A stretch of 64,000 nucleotides of DNA from Mesorhizobium sp. L-8-3 (GCF_016756615.1 NZ_AP023262.1:1362501-1426500), one strand, 5' to 3'. Counted from the first letter of the stretch, positions 41,221 to 50,827 are shown. Translations and numbers: made by a program. Notes: a model not told the origin generated them from the letters alone.

Positions 41221-42235
41221 TGGCTCGAGTGAGCTGAAACGATGGCTCGCCGGTAGCGCAGTCTTCGTGATCCTCGCCTTGGTCGGTGCCTTTTCGAACT
41301 CGTACATCATTTCCTTGATGACGATAGTTCTGCTGTTCGCCTTCATGGGGCAGTCCTGGAATCTGATGCTCGGTATCGGCGGGCTGCTGTCGATCGGCCA
41401 CGCGCTGTTCGTCGGTCTCGGAGCGTATTCGGTCGCGGTTCTGTACATCCGGTTCGGCATCTCGCCGTGGGTCGGCCTGATCGTCGGCATGATCCTCGCC
41501 GGCGTCGTCGGAGCGGTGCTTGCATGGCTGAGCTTCCGCTTCGAGGTGCGTGGCATCTATTTCGCGCTGCTCACCATCGCGGCCGCAGAGTTCTCGCGCG
41601 TGATGTTCGGCGGCTGGGACTTCGTCGGCGGCATGCAGGGCATGTTCTTCCCGGCGCCGACTGGCAAGAACTCGATCGCGATGCTGAGCGGCGATACCCG
41701 CTTCTATTACTTCGTCGCGCTCGGCCTTGCGGCCCTCGGCGTCATCGGGACCGAGCTGATTTCACGCTCGTATCTCGGCTACGTCTGGCGCGCGATGCGC
41801 GATGACGATGAGGCCTCGCGCGCGCTCGGCGTGCGTACGTTCCGGCACAAGATTCTCGTGATCTCGATCTCGGCAGCCACGGCCGCGGTCGGCGGCGGCG
41901 TGCTTGCGCTGGTGCAGGGCTCGATCTTCCCGGACTCCATCATGGGCATGGGCATCTCGGTCGATGTGCTGATCGGACCGGTGGTCGGTGGTCTCGGCAC
42001 CACCTTTGGCCCGCTCATCGGATCGCTCGCGGCAATTTCGCTCAACCATCTGATGAGCGCGATCGGCGACAGCCTCGGTATCCCCGGCCTGAACAACATC
42101 TCCTACGGCATCATTCTGATCCTGGTCGTCTGGGTGCTTCCGGATGGAATCTGGCCGGCGCTGATCCGGCTCTATAAGGCGATCCATCTGCCCTCTCGCG
42201 GATCCGTGCCGCAACTGACGAAGGTCGAGAAATGA
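41204..42235 (+). CDS. livM: branched-chain amino acid-type ABC transporter permease (LivM)
   Basis: 343 residues. It starts at GTG 41204 inside the livH 3' end (17-bp overlap). Conserved LivM block: GQSWNLMLGIGGLLSIGHALFVGLGAY (about 47-73), and RSYLGYVWRAMRDDDEASRALGV (about 188-210), the loop that contacts the ATPases. About nine membrane helices. Liv-type transporters often carry aromatic acids or amides in soil bacteria, and the surrounding enzymes suggest that here too. Confidence 0.92.
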   Translation: MQKKSDGSSELKRWLAGSAVFVILALVGAFSNSYIISLMTIVLLFAFMGQSWNLMLGIGGLLSIGHALFVGLGAYSVAVLYIRFGISPWVGLIVGMILAGVVGAVLAWLSFRFEVRGIYFALLTIAAAEFSRVMFGGWDFVGGMQGMFFPAPTGKNSIAMLSGDTRFYYFVALGLAALGVIGTELISRSYLGYVWRAMRDDDEASRALGVRTFRHKILVISISAATAAVGGGVLALVQGSIFPDSIMGMGISVDVLIGPVVGGLGTTFGPLIGSLAAISLNHLMSAIGDSLGIPGLNNISYGIILILVVWVLPDGIWPALIRLYKAIHLPSRGSVPQLTKVEK

Positions 42236-42957
42236 CCAAGCTGCTAGAAGTCAAGGGTCTGACCCGTAGGTTCGGCGGCCTGGTGGCGGTCAACAATGTC
42301 AGCTTCGGTCTCGATGCCGGCCACATCACCGCGTTGATCGGACCGAACGGCGCCGGCAAGACGACGTGCTTCAATCTCGTCACGGGCGCGCTCAAGATCA
42401 GCAGCGGAAAGGTGTTCTTCGAGGGGCGTTCGATCGAGAATTCGCCGCCCGAGAACATCTGCCGCATGGGCATCGCGCGCACCTTCCAGATCGTGCGTCC
42501 GATGCGCGACATGACGGTTCTCGAAAACGCGATGGTCGGCGCGTTCAGCTGGACCAAGAACGTAGGCGAGGCGCGCGCGACGGCTTACGAGTCGCTGGAA
42601 AGCGTCGGCCTTGCCAGCAAGGCGAACGCCACGACTGATCAGCTAACGCTGCCGGACCGCAAGATGCTGGAGGCGGCCAAGGCGCTGTCGACGCGGCCCA
42701 AACTGCTGCTGCTCGATGAGGTGATGGCCGGCCTTCGTCCCACCGAGGCCGCGGGCGTCGTCCGCGTGCTGCAGAGGCTCGCCGAAAAGGGCCTGACGAT
42801 CCTTCTCGTCGAGCACGTGATGCGGATCATAATGGAAGTGGCCTCGACGGTCGTCGTCCTTCATCACGGCGCGAAAATTGCGGAAGGAAGCCCCAAGGAC
42901 GTCGTTTCGGATCCGAAGGTGCTTGAGGGCTATCTGGGGACGGGCTTCCATGGTTGA
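42232..42957 (+). CDS. livG: ABC transporter ATPase (LivG)
   Basis: 241 residues. Walker A GPNGAGKTT (about 38-46), Q-loop region, a signature-like segment and Walker B LLLLDEVMAGL (about 157-167), then H-loop VEHVM (about 191). In place of the usual LSxG signature it reads QLTLPDRKMLEAAKAL, close to the variant seen in some Liv ATPases. ATGA overlap with livM. Confidence 0.92.
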   Translation: MTKLLEVKGLTRRFGGLVAVNNVSFGLDAGHITALIGPNGAGKTTCFNLVTGALKISSGKVFFEGRSIENSPPENICRMGIARTFQIVRPMRDMTVLENAMVGAFSWTKNVGEARATAYESLESVGLASKANATTDQLTLPDRKMLEAAKALSTRPKLLLLDEVMAGLRPTEAAGVVRVLQRLAEKGLTILLVEHVMRIIMEVASTVVVLHHGAKIAEGSPKDVVSDPKVLEGYLGTGFHG

Positions 42958-43669
42958 CGATGCACTTCTCTCGGTCGACGGGCTTTGTGTCGGCTACGAC
43001 GGCTCCAACGCACTGAACGGAGTCTCGTTGCAGATTCGCAAGGGCGAGCTGATCTGCGTCGTCGGTGCCAACGGCGCGGGCAAGACCTCGCTGATCCGTT
43101 CCATCGCCGGCATCGTCCCCTCGACGAGCGGCGTCGTGAAGTTGAATGGCGTTGATATCACCGGCATGCCGCCGTGGGAGATCTGCGAGCGCGGAATCGC
43201 GCAGGTTGCGGAGGGCCGCCAGATTTTCGGAAGCCTTTCCGTCGAGGAAAATCTGCTGCTCGGCGGCGGCCTCAAGCGCTCCAAGGGGGACCAGCTCGAA
43301 ACCCTCGAATCCGTCTACCAGTTGTTCGAGCGGCTTCGGGAGCGGCGGCGCCAGGTCGCCGGCACGCTGTCCGGTGGCGAGCAGCAGATGCTCGCGATCG
43401 GGCGCGCGATCATGTCGAAGCCGGAAATCGTCATGTTCGACGAGCCCTCGATCGGACTGTCGCCCGCGCTGACCGACGTGATGTTCTGCGTCGTGAAGAA
43501 CCTCAACGAGCGAGGCATCACGGTGCTGCTGGTTGAGCAGAACGTCGCCACATCCCTTTCGCTGAGCAATCGAGGCTACGTGCTCGAGAACGGCACGGTC
43601 GTGCTCCAGGGGTCGAGTGACGAGCTGCTCAACAATTCCGAAGTCCAGCGCGCCTATCTCGGCATGTGA
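42950..43669 (+). CDS. livF: ABC transporter ATPase (LivF)
   Basis: 239 residues. Walker A VGANGAGKTS (about 39-48), the LivF box QVAEGRQIFGSLSVEENL (about 85-102), signature TLSGGEQQMLAIGRA (about 139-153) and Walker B IVMFDEPSIGLSP (about 161-173). The start overlaps the livG stop by 8 bp. With LivG it powers uptake through LivH/LivM. Confidence 0.94.
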   Translation: MVDDALLSVDGLCVGYDGSNALNGVSLQIRKGELICVVGANGAGKTSLIRSIAGIVPSTSGVVKLNGVDITGMPPWEICERGIAQVAEGRQIFGSLSVEENLLLGGGLKRSKGDQLETLESVYQLFERLRERRRQVAGTLSGGEQQMLAIGRAIMSKPEIVMFDEPSIGLSPALTDVMFCVVKNLNERGITVLLVEQNVATSLSLSNRGYVLENGTVVLQGSSDELLNNSEVQRAYLGM

Positions 43670-43686
43670 GGATCGAAAATCTTGCC

Positions 43687-44454
43687 ATGATCAAAACCGA
43701 CGATCTTCTCATCGCTCGCGACGGCGATCTCACCACGCTGACCATGAACCGGCCGCCGGCCAACGCTGTCAACACGGTTCTGATCGCCGGTCTGCGCGAC
43801 ACCATCCGCGAGCTGTCGACGGAAGCTTCGCCGCCGGGCATCGTCCTGACGGGGCAGGGCGACCGCTTCTTCAGCGCAGGCGGCGACATCAATGAAGTGG
43901 TCAGCGTCGAGGTCGCGGCGCCGCGGATCAGGCTGTTTCACTCGCTTCTGTGCGAGATGGAGCGGTATCCGGCACCGATCGTCTGCGCGGTGCATGGCTA
44001 TGCGGTCGGCGGCGCGCTCGAATTCCTGCTGCACGCCGATTACGTCGTCGCCAACCACGAATGCAAGATCGGGTTTCCGGAAATCAACCACGGCCTCCTG
44101 CCGGTGACCAAGGGCATGCGGCAGGCGGTGCAGCGTCTCGGCCTTCGCCAGGCGCAGGCCTTGCTTTACTGGGGCGATCTGATCGGCGCCGAAAAGGCGC
44201 TCGAGATCGGCGCGATAGACGAAATCGTCGCGACCAGTGATGTGGCGGGCCGTGCCGTCGAGGTGTGCCGTCATCTGCGCGGCAAGGAACAGAAGCTGTT
44301 CGCGGCGATAAAGCGGTCACTGAACGAGACGGCGCAGATGAACGATGACGCGCTCGAGGCGACGACGGTCGAAGATCTCGGCGCCTATCTCAACGTCGAC
44401 AGTTCGGCGGATACGCGGGCGCGCTTCCTGTCGAAAAGCACAAAGAAGGCCTGA
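43687..44454 (+). CDS. enoyl-CoA hydratase/isomerase family protein
   Basis: 255 residues with the crotonase oxyanion-hole segments VLTGQGDRFFSAGGDINEV (about 56-74) and ICAVHGYAVGGALEFLLHAD (about 99-118). The second catalytic Glu position falls in PEINHGLLPV. Crotonase members hydrate, isomerise or cleave acyl-CoA thioesters; here it would act after the CoA ligase at 47401. A GTG start 21 bp upstream (43666) is possible. Confidence 0.88.
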   Translation: MIKTDDLLIARDGDLTTLTMNRPPANAVNTVLIAGLRDTIRELSTEASPPGIVLTGQGDRFFSAGGDINEVVSVEVAAPRIRLFHSLLCEMERYPAPIVCAVHGYAVGGALEFLLHADYVVANHECKIGFPEINHGLLPVTKGMRQAVQRLGLRQAQALLYWGDLIGAEKALEIGAIDEIVATSDVAGRAVEVCRHLRGKEQKLFAAIKRSLNETAQMNDDALEATTVEDLGAYLNVDSSADTRARFLSKSTKKA

Positions 44455-44457
44455 CCG

Positions 44458-45222
44458 ATGACGTCAGCTTCCTCCGATCGCATCCATCTGGAGCTGATGA
44501 GCTTCGAGGACGTGGCGGCGGCACTGGCGAAGGGCGCCTCGACGGTGCTGATCCCGTGCGGCGCGGTCGAGCAGCACGGGCCGCATCTGCCGCTGTGCAT
44601 GGATGCCGATCATGCAGAGGCGCTTGCGGTGACCGTGGCGCGGCGGCTCGGCGATACGCTGATCGCGCCGACCATCAAGGTCGGCTACTCGTCCCATCAT
44701 CTCGCTTTCCCCGGCACCATCTCGCTTCGCGCCGAAACGCTCGGGGCGATCTATCTGGACTATTGCACCAGCCTTGCGCGGCACGGCTTCAAGCGCATGC
44801 TGCTGTTCTCGGGGCACATCGGCAACTTCCCAGTTCTGCGCGACATGCTTCCGCGCCTGAAATCTGTGGTGCCGGATGGCGTCGAGATCGAAGCTTTCGT
44901 CGATTCCATCGCGTGGATCGATACGTGGCGCGCAGCGGTGAAGGCGGCGGGCGGCGATCCGGCGGCGGTCGGCGGGCACGCCGACATCGCCGAGACCTCG
45001 CTCATGATGCGGCTGCGGCCCGACAGCGTGCAACGCGATCGCTTCGAGCGCGGTTACATCGGCGCGCTTACCGAACAGCAGCTCGAACTGATGTGGAAGA
45101 ACGGAATCAAATCGGTCACGCGGAACGGCATCATCGGCGATCCGAACGGATCGACGGTTGCGATCGGCGATGCGTGTCTGACGGCGATCACCGATCTTCT
45201 GGCGCGATCGTTCGGCGGATAG
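44458..45222 (+). CDS. creatininase family amidohydrolase
   Basis: 254 residues. The family's metal site appears as CGAVEQHGPHLPLCMDADHA (about 38-57; Glu, His and Asp ligands) and the later HADIAETSLMM (about 176). The usual NGHGGN loop reads SGHIGN here, keeping the His but not the first Asn and second Gly. Members open lactams or cleave amides (creatinine, formamides, mycofactocin peptide). It starts 4 bp after the hydratase gene. The substrate is unknown, but an amide- or lactam-containing compound would fit. Confidence 0.85.
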   Translation: MTSASSDRIHLELMSFEDVAAALAKGASTVLIPCGAVEQHGPHLPLCMDADHAEALAVTVARRLGDTLIAPTIKVGYSSHHLAFPGTISLRAETLGAIYLDYCTSLARHGFKRMLLFSGHIGNFPVLRDMLPRLKSVVPDGVEIEAFVDSIAWIDTWRAAVKAAGGDPAAVGGHADIAETSLMMRLRPDSVQRDRFERGYIGALTEQQLELMWKNGIKSVTRNGIIGDPNGSTVAIGDACLTAITDLLARSFGG

Positions 45223-45458
45223 CCGGACGATTTCACCGCTTGATGGGCGTCGACCAACAGGACCTGTGCGCGCGAGCGTACGCAATGGATCTGCGTGTCG
45301 TGCATGGTCTGCGGCGCTGTCTCAAAGGCGGCGGAAACGGTGCACTTTCGACAGCATAAAATTCGGAAAGTTATCCGGGGCTCAGCCTCATTCGAACGAA
45401 AATATCGCTGCGCCTGTGAAACGCTGTGACAGTTTCTGATCTCTCAGAGGATATGAAG

Positions 45459-46589
45459 ATGGCACTTACGTTCGGGTTTTGGTCGGAGCAGGAAACCCAG
45501 GTCGGTCACAGCTATTCGCGCCGACTTCATGAGCTCGTGGACGAGGTTCGCCTCGCCGAGAAGGTCGGGTTCGACTGCGTTGCGCTCTCGGAGCAGCACG
45601 TCGCGCTCGGAGGTATTTCGAGCTCCGCTCCGGAAGTTGTCTACGGCTATCTCGCGGCTGCGACCTCGCGCGTGAAGCTGCGCTCGGCCGTGACGCTGAT
45701 GCCGCAGAAGATCAACCACGCGCTGCGCTCCGCCGAGCGCCTGGCCGTCACGGACATTCTGTCCAACGGCCGCATGGAGTTCTACGGCGGTCGCGCCAAC
45801 ACCACGATCGCGATGCGCGCGTTCAACGTCGATCCGGCTGAGACGCTCGCGCAAATGGAAGAAGGTCTGGCGCTGCTGCGCAAGTCTATGCGCGAGGACA
45901 TTTTCACGTTCGAAGGCAAGTACTACCAGATCCCGCCGCGCCAGCTCGTGCCGAAGCCGCTGCAGAAGCCGCATCCGGTGATCGGCATCGCCGCGACCAG
46001 CGAGCGCAGCCACGCCTGGGCAGGCTCCGAAGGCCTCGCCGTGATGAGCGCCACCATCTATCAGGGCTACGACGTCCTCGAGAAGATGATCAACGTCTAT
46101 CGCAAAAACTGGAAGCGCGATGAGCAGGGTCCGCTCGAGCGTCCGCGCATCGGCGTTCCGCTCTTCATCGGCATCGGCAAGACCGACGAGCAGGCCAAGG
46201 CGGACTATGCCGGCCCGCTCATGCACTACGCCAAAATCTCCACCGACGCATATCCGCGCCTCGCGCAGATCGCCGACGACTACAAGTACATGGCCGACAG
46301 CGTGCCGGCGATGGAGCGTGCCGCGAACGACTGGGACTATCTGCTCAACGAGTCCGGCACGACGGTCTGCGGCAGCCCCGACACCGTGATCCGCCAGATC
46401 GAGCGTTTCCAAAAGCTCGGCGCCGACGAAGTGCTGCTGCACATGGATTCGGTCCCGCACGAAAAGATCATGGAAGCCATCGACATGGTCGGCCGCTACG
46501 TGATCCCGCACTTCAACGACAAGAACAACGTTGTGCGGCCCACAGAAGACATCCTCAACCAGATTCGCGCCATGCGCCCGCAGAAGTAA
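45459..46589 (+). CDS. LLM-class flavin-dependent monooxygenase (luciferase-like)
   Basis: 376 residues with the bacterial-luciferase fold: MALTFGFWSEQ, CVALSEQHVALGG (about 37-49), TSRVKLRSAVTLMPQ (about 68-82) and the C-terminal GSPDTVIRQIERFQKLGADEVLLH (about 304-327). LLM proteins use reduced FMN and O2 to oxygenate or cleave their substrate; the flavin reductase at 39724 could supply the flavin. The ATG at 45459 is 8 nt after AGAGG; ATG 45453 is two codons upstream. About 235 bp of non-coding DNA precede it, so it may have its own promoter. Confidence 0.9.
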   Translation: MALTFGFWSEQETQVGHSYSRRLHELVDEVRLAEKVGFDCVALSEQHVALGGISSSAPEVVYGYLAAATSRVKLRSAVTLMPQKINHALRSAERLAVTDILSNGRMEFYGGRANTTIAMRAFNVDPAETLAQMEEGLALLRKSMREDIFTFEGKYYQIPPRQLVPKPLQKPHPVIGIAATSERSHAWAGSEGLAVMSATIYQGYDVLEKMINVYRKNWKRDEQGPLERPRIGVPLFIGIGKTDEQAKADYAGPLMHYAKISTDAYPRLAQIADDYKYMADSVPAMERAANDWDYLLNESGTTVCGSPDTVIRQIERFQKLGADEVLLHMDSVPHEKIMEAIDMVGRYVIPHFNDKNNVVRPTEDILNQIRAMRPQK

Positions 46590-46619
46590 AGATCGAAAAA
46601 GAGGAAGGACGGAAACACG

Positions 46620-47399
46620 ATGCCTGAACTCAACTACAAGTACCTCGTCGTCGAGAAGCGGCCGACCGGCGTTGCGGTCGTGACGATGAACCGCCCCGAG
46701 ATCCTGAACGCGATCAACTGGGACATGCACGAAGAACTCGAGGATGTCTTCGTGAAGCTCGATCATGACAAGGCCGTCAACGCGATCGTGCTGACCGGCG
46801 CGGGTCGCGGATTCTGCTCGGGCGGAGATCAGAAATCGCTCGACAAGGGACCGCTGCCGTCGCCGACCCGCAGCGGACGCCATCTGGTCCGCAACATGCT
46901 CGAGGTCGAGGTGCCGGTCATCGCGGCGGTCAACGGCGTGGCCGTTGGACTCGGCGCGACGCTGGCGCTGTTCTGCGACGTGATCTTCGCGAGCCCGACC
47001 GCCCGTTTCGCCGACACGCATGTGAACGCCGGCGTCGTCGCCGGTGACGGCGGCGCGGTGATGTGGCCACTGCTGATGGGGCCGGTGCGCGCGAAGCACT
47101 ACCTAATGACCGGCGAATTCATCTCCGCCGAGAAGGCCGCGTCCATCGGCATGATCAACGACGTGGTGACGGACCGCGACGTGCGCGAGCACGCGATCGA
47201 GTACGCCGAGATGCTTGCCAGCGGGCCGAAGGAATCGATCATCTGGACCAAGTACAGTGTCAACAAGATCATCAAGCAGTACGCGCACTTGCTGCTCGAC
47301 GTCTCGGGCGCGTTGGAAATGATCACCTTCTTGTCGCCGGATCGCAAGGACGCCGTTGCCGCTTTTGCCGAGAAGCGGAAACGCTTCGCGGAGAAATAA
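46620..47399 (+). CDS. enoyl-CoA hydratase/isomerase family protein (second)
   Basis: 259 residues of the crotonase family: MNRPEILNAINWDMHEEL (about 23-40), LTGAGRGFCSGGDQKSL (about 59-75) and IAAVNGVAVGLGATLALFCD (about 101-120), with ADTHVNAGVVAGDGG holding the second acidic position. It lies between the LLM oxygenase and the CoA ligase; its stop codon directly abuts the ligase ATG. It differs clearly from the first hydratase at 43687, so the two probably catalyse separate steps. Confidence 0.9.
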   Translation: MPELNYKYLVVEKRPTGVAVVTMNRPEILNAINWDMHEELEDVFVKLDHDKAVNAIVLTGAGRGFCSGGDQKSLDKGPLPSPTRSGRHLVRNMLEVEVPVIAAVNGVAVGLGATLALFCDVIFASPTARFADTHVNAGVVAGDGGAVMWPLLMGPVRAKHYLMTGEFISAEKAASIGMINDVVTDRDVREHAIEYAEMLASGPKESIIWTKYSVNKIIKQYAHLLLDVSGALEMITFLSPDRKDAVAAFAEKRKRFAEK

Positions 47400-47400
47400 G

Positions 47401-49269
47401 ATGAACGTCGAATCCCTGACATCGGGAGCGCAGCTCGTCGACGTAACCATTCCGCAACTCCTAAGCGCTCGGCGAGCCGAGCGCATGGATGTGCCCGCTT
47501 ATCACCAGAAGCGTCACGGCAAATGGACTGCCGTGACCTGGAAGGAATATTCGGACCGCGTCGTGAGCCTTGCGGTGGCGATGCAGAAGGCCGGGCTGGA
47601 GCGCGGCGACCGCGTCGCCATCATGGGCGACGTGGCGCAGGAATGGCTGATCGCCGACATGGCGACGATCTGCTCAGGCGCCGTGATGGTCGGCGTGTAC
47701 TTCACGTCGTCATCCGAGGAAGTCGCGTACTATCTCACCGATTCGGGATCGACCTTCATTTTCGTCGGCAGCGAGGTTCAACTCGGCATCGTCATGGCGT
47801 CCGGGCAAGCCGACAAGCTGAAGAAGATCATTGTGCTCGATCCGGACTGGAAGGGCACGGGCGCGGCGGCAAACGTCGTCTCGATCAAGGACTTCTGCGG
47901 GACCGCGCCGGTCGACACCGACGCGTTTCTTAAGGAGCATAGTGCGAAGGCCAAGTCGAGCGATCTGGTCAGCATCGGATACACGTCCGGCACGACGGGT
48001 TTCCCCAAGGGCGCGATGCTCACCCACCTGTCGCTGCTCGCGGGCGCGCACTGCGTCACCACCTTCACGCCGCGCATGAAGGACTGGCACCGCGTCGTCG
48101 TGTTCCTTCCGATGTCGCATACGGTCGCACGCGCGCAGGCGACTACGCTTCCGCTGATCGTGAAGATGGTGCCGTATTTCGGCGAAACCAGCACGACCTT
48201 CGCCCAGACGATGATCGAGGTGAAGCCGACCTACTTCATGGCTCCGCCGCGTTTCTTCCAGCGGTATGCCACGCACATTCTCAGCAGGGTCCATTCGGGA
48301 TCGGCGAAGCAGAAGCAGGACTACCGGTTCGCGATGAAGATCGCGCGCAAGGCGCTGGACAATCGTCAGGCCGGCGGCGAGCCCGATCCGTTCATCGCGG
48401 GACTGTTCGAGGTGTGCCGCGAGCAGATCTTCCGTCCGCTTCTAGCCGAGGTCGGCCTGGACGAACTGAAGGTCGCCTACACCTCGTCAGCGGCGATGCC
48501 GCCGGAGCTGATGTCGCTGTGGCAGCTGTGGGGGCTTCAGCTCAAGGAATGCTACGGCCAGACCGAGCTGGTCGGCGCCAATCTCGTGCAGATGGCCGAG
48601 TGGCCCGAAGCCGGCACCGTCGGCGTTCCGCTGCGCGATCCCGCGTGGGAGACGGTCGTTCTCGAAGACGGAGAAATGATCACCCGCGGTCCGGGTCTCT
48701 TCGTCGGCTACTGGAACAAGCCTGAGGAAACAAAGTCGGCGCTGCGCGACGGCTGGCTCTACACCGGCGATGTCGTCGAGGTGGGACCGACGGGCCTGTT
48801 CAAGTTGGTCGATCGCAAGAAGGAGATCATCAACACGTCGAACGGCAAGTCCGTCAGTCCGACGCAGATCGAGAACGAGATCCGGCACAGTCCGTTCATC
48901 TCCGAAGCGGCGGTCATCGGAGAGGGCAAGAAGCACCTCACCGCGCTGATCGAGGTGGACGCGACTGCAACAATGGAATGGGCGAAGTCGCGCGATTCCA
49001 AAGTTGCGACCTATGCCGATCTCGCGAATTCCGAAGTCGTCATCCGGATGATCGAGGAAGAGGTGGCCAAGGCCAATGCGCGGCTTGCGAGAGCCGAGCA
49101 GATCAAGGCTTTCCGCATTCTTCCCGAGGAACTGTCGCCCGACACCGGCGTGATGACCGCGACCCGCAAGAAGCGCCGCAAGCAGCTTCATGAGCGGTAT
49201 CAGGCGCTGATCGATACGCTTTACGACGAGAGCGAAGAAAAGATGATCAGGTCCGAGATGGGCATGTGA
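47401..49269 (+). CDS. AMP-forming acyl-CoA ligase
   Basis: 622 residues, the size of long-chain acyl-CoA synthetases. The P-loop reads SIGYTSGTTGFPKGAML (about 190-206), followed by FLPMSHTVAR, AYTSSAAMP, GYGQTE-like ECYGQTEL (about 382), and the hinge GDVVEVGPTGLFKLVDRKKEII (about 456-477). It activates a carboxylic acid to its CoA ester with ATP. In this operon the acid imported by LivHMGF-K, possibly after oxygenation, is the likely substrate. One base separates it from the hydratase stop. Confidence 0.92.
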   Translation: MNVESLTSGAQLVDVTIPQLLSARRAERMDVPAYHQKRHGKWTAVTWKEYSDRVVSLAVAMQKAGLERGDRVAIMGDVAQEWLIADMATICSGAVMVGVYFTSSSEEVAYYLTDSGSTFIFVGSEVQLGIVMASGQADKLKKIIVLDPDWKGTGAAANVVSIKDFCGTAPVDTDAFLKEHSAKAKSSDLVSIGYTSGTTGFPKGAMLTHLSLLAGAHCVTTFTPRMKDWHRVVVFLPMSHTVARAQATTLPLIVKMVPYFGETSTTFAQTMIEVKPTYFMAPPRFFQRYATHILSRVHSGSAKQKQDYRFAMKIARKALDNRQAGGEPDPFIAGLFEVCREQIFRPLLAEVGLDELKVAYTSSAAMPPELMSLWQLWGLQLKECYGQTELVGANLVQMAEWPEAGTVGVPLRDPAWETVVLEDGEMITRGPGLFVGYWNKPEETKSALRDGWLYTGDVVEVGPTGLFKLVDRKKEIINTSNGKSVSPTQIENEIRHSPFISEAAVIGEGKKHLTALIEVDATATMEWAKSRDSKVATYADLANSEVVIRMIEEEVAKANARLARAEQIKAFRILPEELSPDTGVMTATRKKRRKQLHERYQALIDTLYDESEEKMIRSEMGM

Positions 49270-49535
49270 TCTGAACGATTGTGCAGTCGCGACGGGCGTG
49301 CGCCAGGGACGCTCGTCGCGGCCGCATGTGAGGGGCGTGCGCGCTGGATCATCAGAAATCGCACGGGGACAGGTGTTGGTCCAAAATGGGCGAAAGGGGG
49401 GTAGCAACGGCGAACGCGCATAAGGCGCGGTACGGGCTGGTCGGCTGGGAGGCCTTGAGTTCCGACCCCGCGTTTCGATGAAAGAATGTCCTACGAAACC
49501 GTCTCAATCGTTTGCTCGCATTGAAAGGGAGTCAC
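49270..49535. other. intergenic between the CoA ligase and binding-protein genes
   Basis: About 265 bp with no credible gene. It probably contains a promoter for the highly expressed binding protein, which has its own ribosome binding site GAAAGGGAG near 49524. Confidence 0.45.
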
Positions 49536-50771
49536 ATGACTAAACGTAACGGAAATGGGCTGACACGGCGCACCGTTCTCGGTACCGGCGTTGGCCTTGC
49601 GGCTGCTGGTCTCGTGTCATGGCCTGCGAAGGCGGCGCCCACCAAGGTGAAGATCGGCGCGATCATGCCGAGCAGCGGCGTGCTCGCGTTCCCCGGCCAG
49701 GCCTGCGTGCGCGGCATCGACCTCGGCGCGAAGTTCGCGCGCGAGAAGTACGGCCTCGAGATCGACATTGTTCATGCCGATACGCAGAGCCGTCCGGAAA
49801 ACGGCCGCATCGCCGCCGAAAACCTGATCCGTCAAGGCTGCACCGTGCTGATCGGCGCGTGGGACTCGGGTGCGACGATTTCGGCGCTTCAGGCTTGCGA
49901 AGCGGCAAAGGTGCCGATGGTCGTGCACATCGCGAGCGCGACCCAAGTGACCTCGCAGGGCTTCACCCAGGTCTTCCGTTACTACCCGACATCGCTGGCC
50001 ATCATCCGTCAGTCGCTGACCGACCTGAAGGCGCTGCTGCCGACGCTTAGCGGCGGTGCGCCAACCACCGCGGCCGTTCTGCACCTGAACAACGTCATGG
50101 GCCAGTCCAGCGCCGCGAGCATCGAGCAGGCGTGGAAAGAGGTCGAGATGCCGATCAAGCTGGTCGGATCGATCCCGTATGACGAGAAGGCCAAGGATCT
50201 GTCGGTCGAGGTCGCGAAGGCCAAGGCGACCGGCACCGAGATGCTGTTCCCGATCACCCGCGTCAACGATGCCATCATGATCACGCGCGAATGCGTAAAG
50301 CAGGGATGGGATCCGAAGATGATCTACTCGGCGAACTCGAACGGCGTCATCGACAAGGCCTATTACGACGCGCTCGGCAAATACGCCGACGGTCCGATGG
50401 TGTCGGCGCTCTACTACAATCCAAAAGCGCCCGACGCGCAGAACATTCTCGAGATGTTCGCCGCCGACTATCCGAACGACTGGCTGGACGGCAACGCCGC
50501 CTGCGCGTTCGAAGCCGTTCAGATTGCGAGCGACGCCGTCAAGCGGGCCGGCTCGTCCGAGTCCGCAGCCATCCACGGTGCGCTCAAGACGACGGACATG
50601 GATCCGGTCCTGATGTCGTCCGGCAAGATCAAGTTCGACGCGACCGGCCAGAACATGAACTGCGCGGTGGCGCTGCTCCAGGCGCAGAACGGCAAGCCGC
50701 GCGTGGTGTCCCCGAAGGGAATCGCCGAAGCGGAGCTGAAGTATCCGCTAGCTCCGTTCAGCGCCCGCTAA
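49536..50771 (+). CDS. ABC transporter substrate-binding protein (LivK-like)
   Basis: 411 residues. The N-terminus carries a twin-arginine signal (LTRRTVLGTGVGLAAAGLV, Arg10-Arg11) and a cleavage site after AKAA, so the folded protein is exported by Tat. The mature part is a type I periplasmic binding protein (KVKIGAIMPSSGVLAFPGQ and VLIGAWDSGATISALQACE). It delivers the substrate to LivHMGF encoded upstream. The Tat signal is notable because most LivK proteins use Sec; a bound cofactor or early folding could be the reason. A terminator follows. Confidence 0.9.
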   Translation: MTKRNGNGLTRRTVLGTGVGLAAAGLVSWPAKAAPTKVKIGAIMPSSGVLAFPGQACVRGIDLGAKFAREKYGLEIDIVHADTQSRPENGRIAAENLIRQGCTVLIGAWDSGATISALQACEAAKVPMVVHIASATQVTSQGFTQVFRYYPTSLAIIRQSLTDLKALLPTLSGGAPTTAAVLHLNNVMGQSSAASIEQAWKEVEMPIKLVGSIPYDEKAKDLSVEVAKAKATGTEMLFPITRVNDAIMITRECVKQGWDPKMIYSANSNGVIDKAYYDALGKYADGPMVSALYYNPKAPDAQNILEMFAADYPNDWLDGNAACAFEAVQIASDAVKRAGSSESAAIHGALKTTDMDPVLMSSGKIKFDATGQNMNCAVALLQAQNGKPRVVSPKGIAEAELKYPLAPFSAR

Positions 50772-50791
50772 GGCCAGACCATCGACAGTTG

Positions 50792-50821
50792 CGGCGCCGG
50801 ATCGATCCGGGGCCGTTTTTC
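50792..50821 (+). terminator. strong Rho-independent terminator
   Basis: CGGCGCCGGAT and ATCCGGGGCCG form a stem with a CG loop, followed by TTTTT at 50816-50820. It ends the liv operon and lies 6 bp before the converging AraC stop codon, so it may act in both directions. Confidence 0.85.
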
Positions 50822-50827
50822 TCTGGA

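Noticed and set aside
45444..47099. 551-residue minus-strand frame opposite the LLM and hydratase genes
   Set aside because: Both plus-strand genes are clear family members; the antisense frame is a codon-bias artefact.
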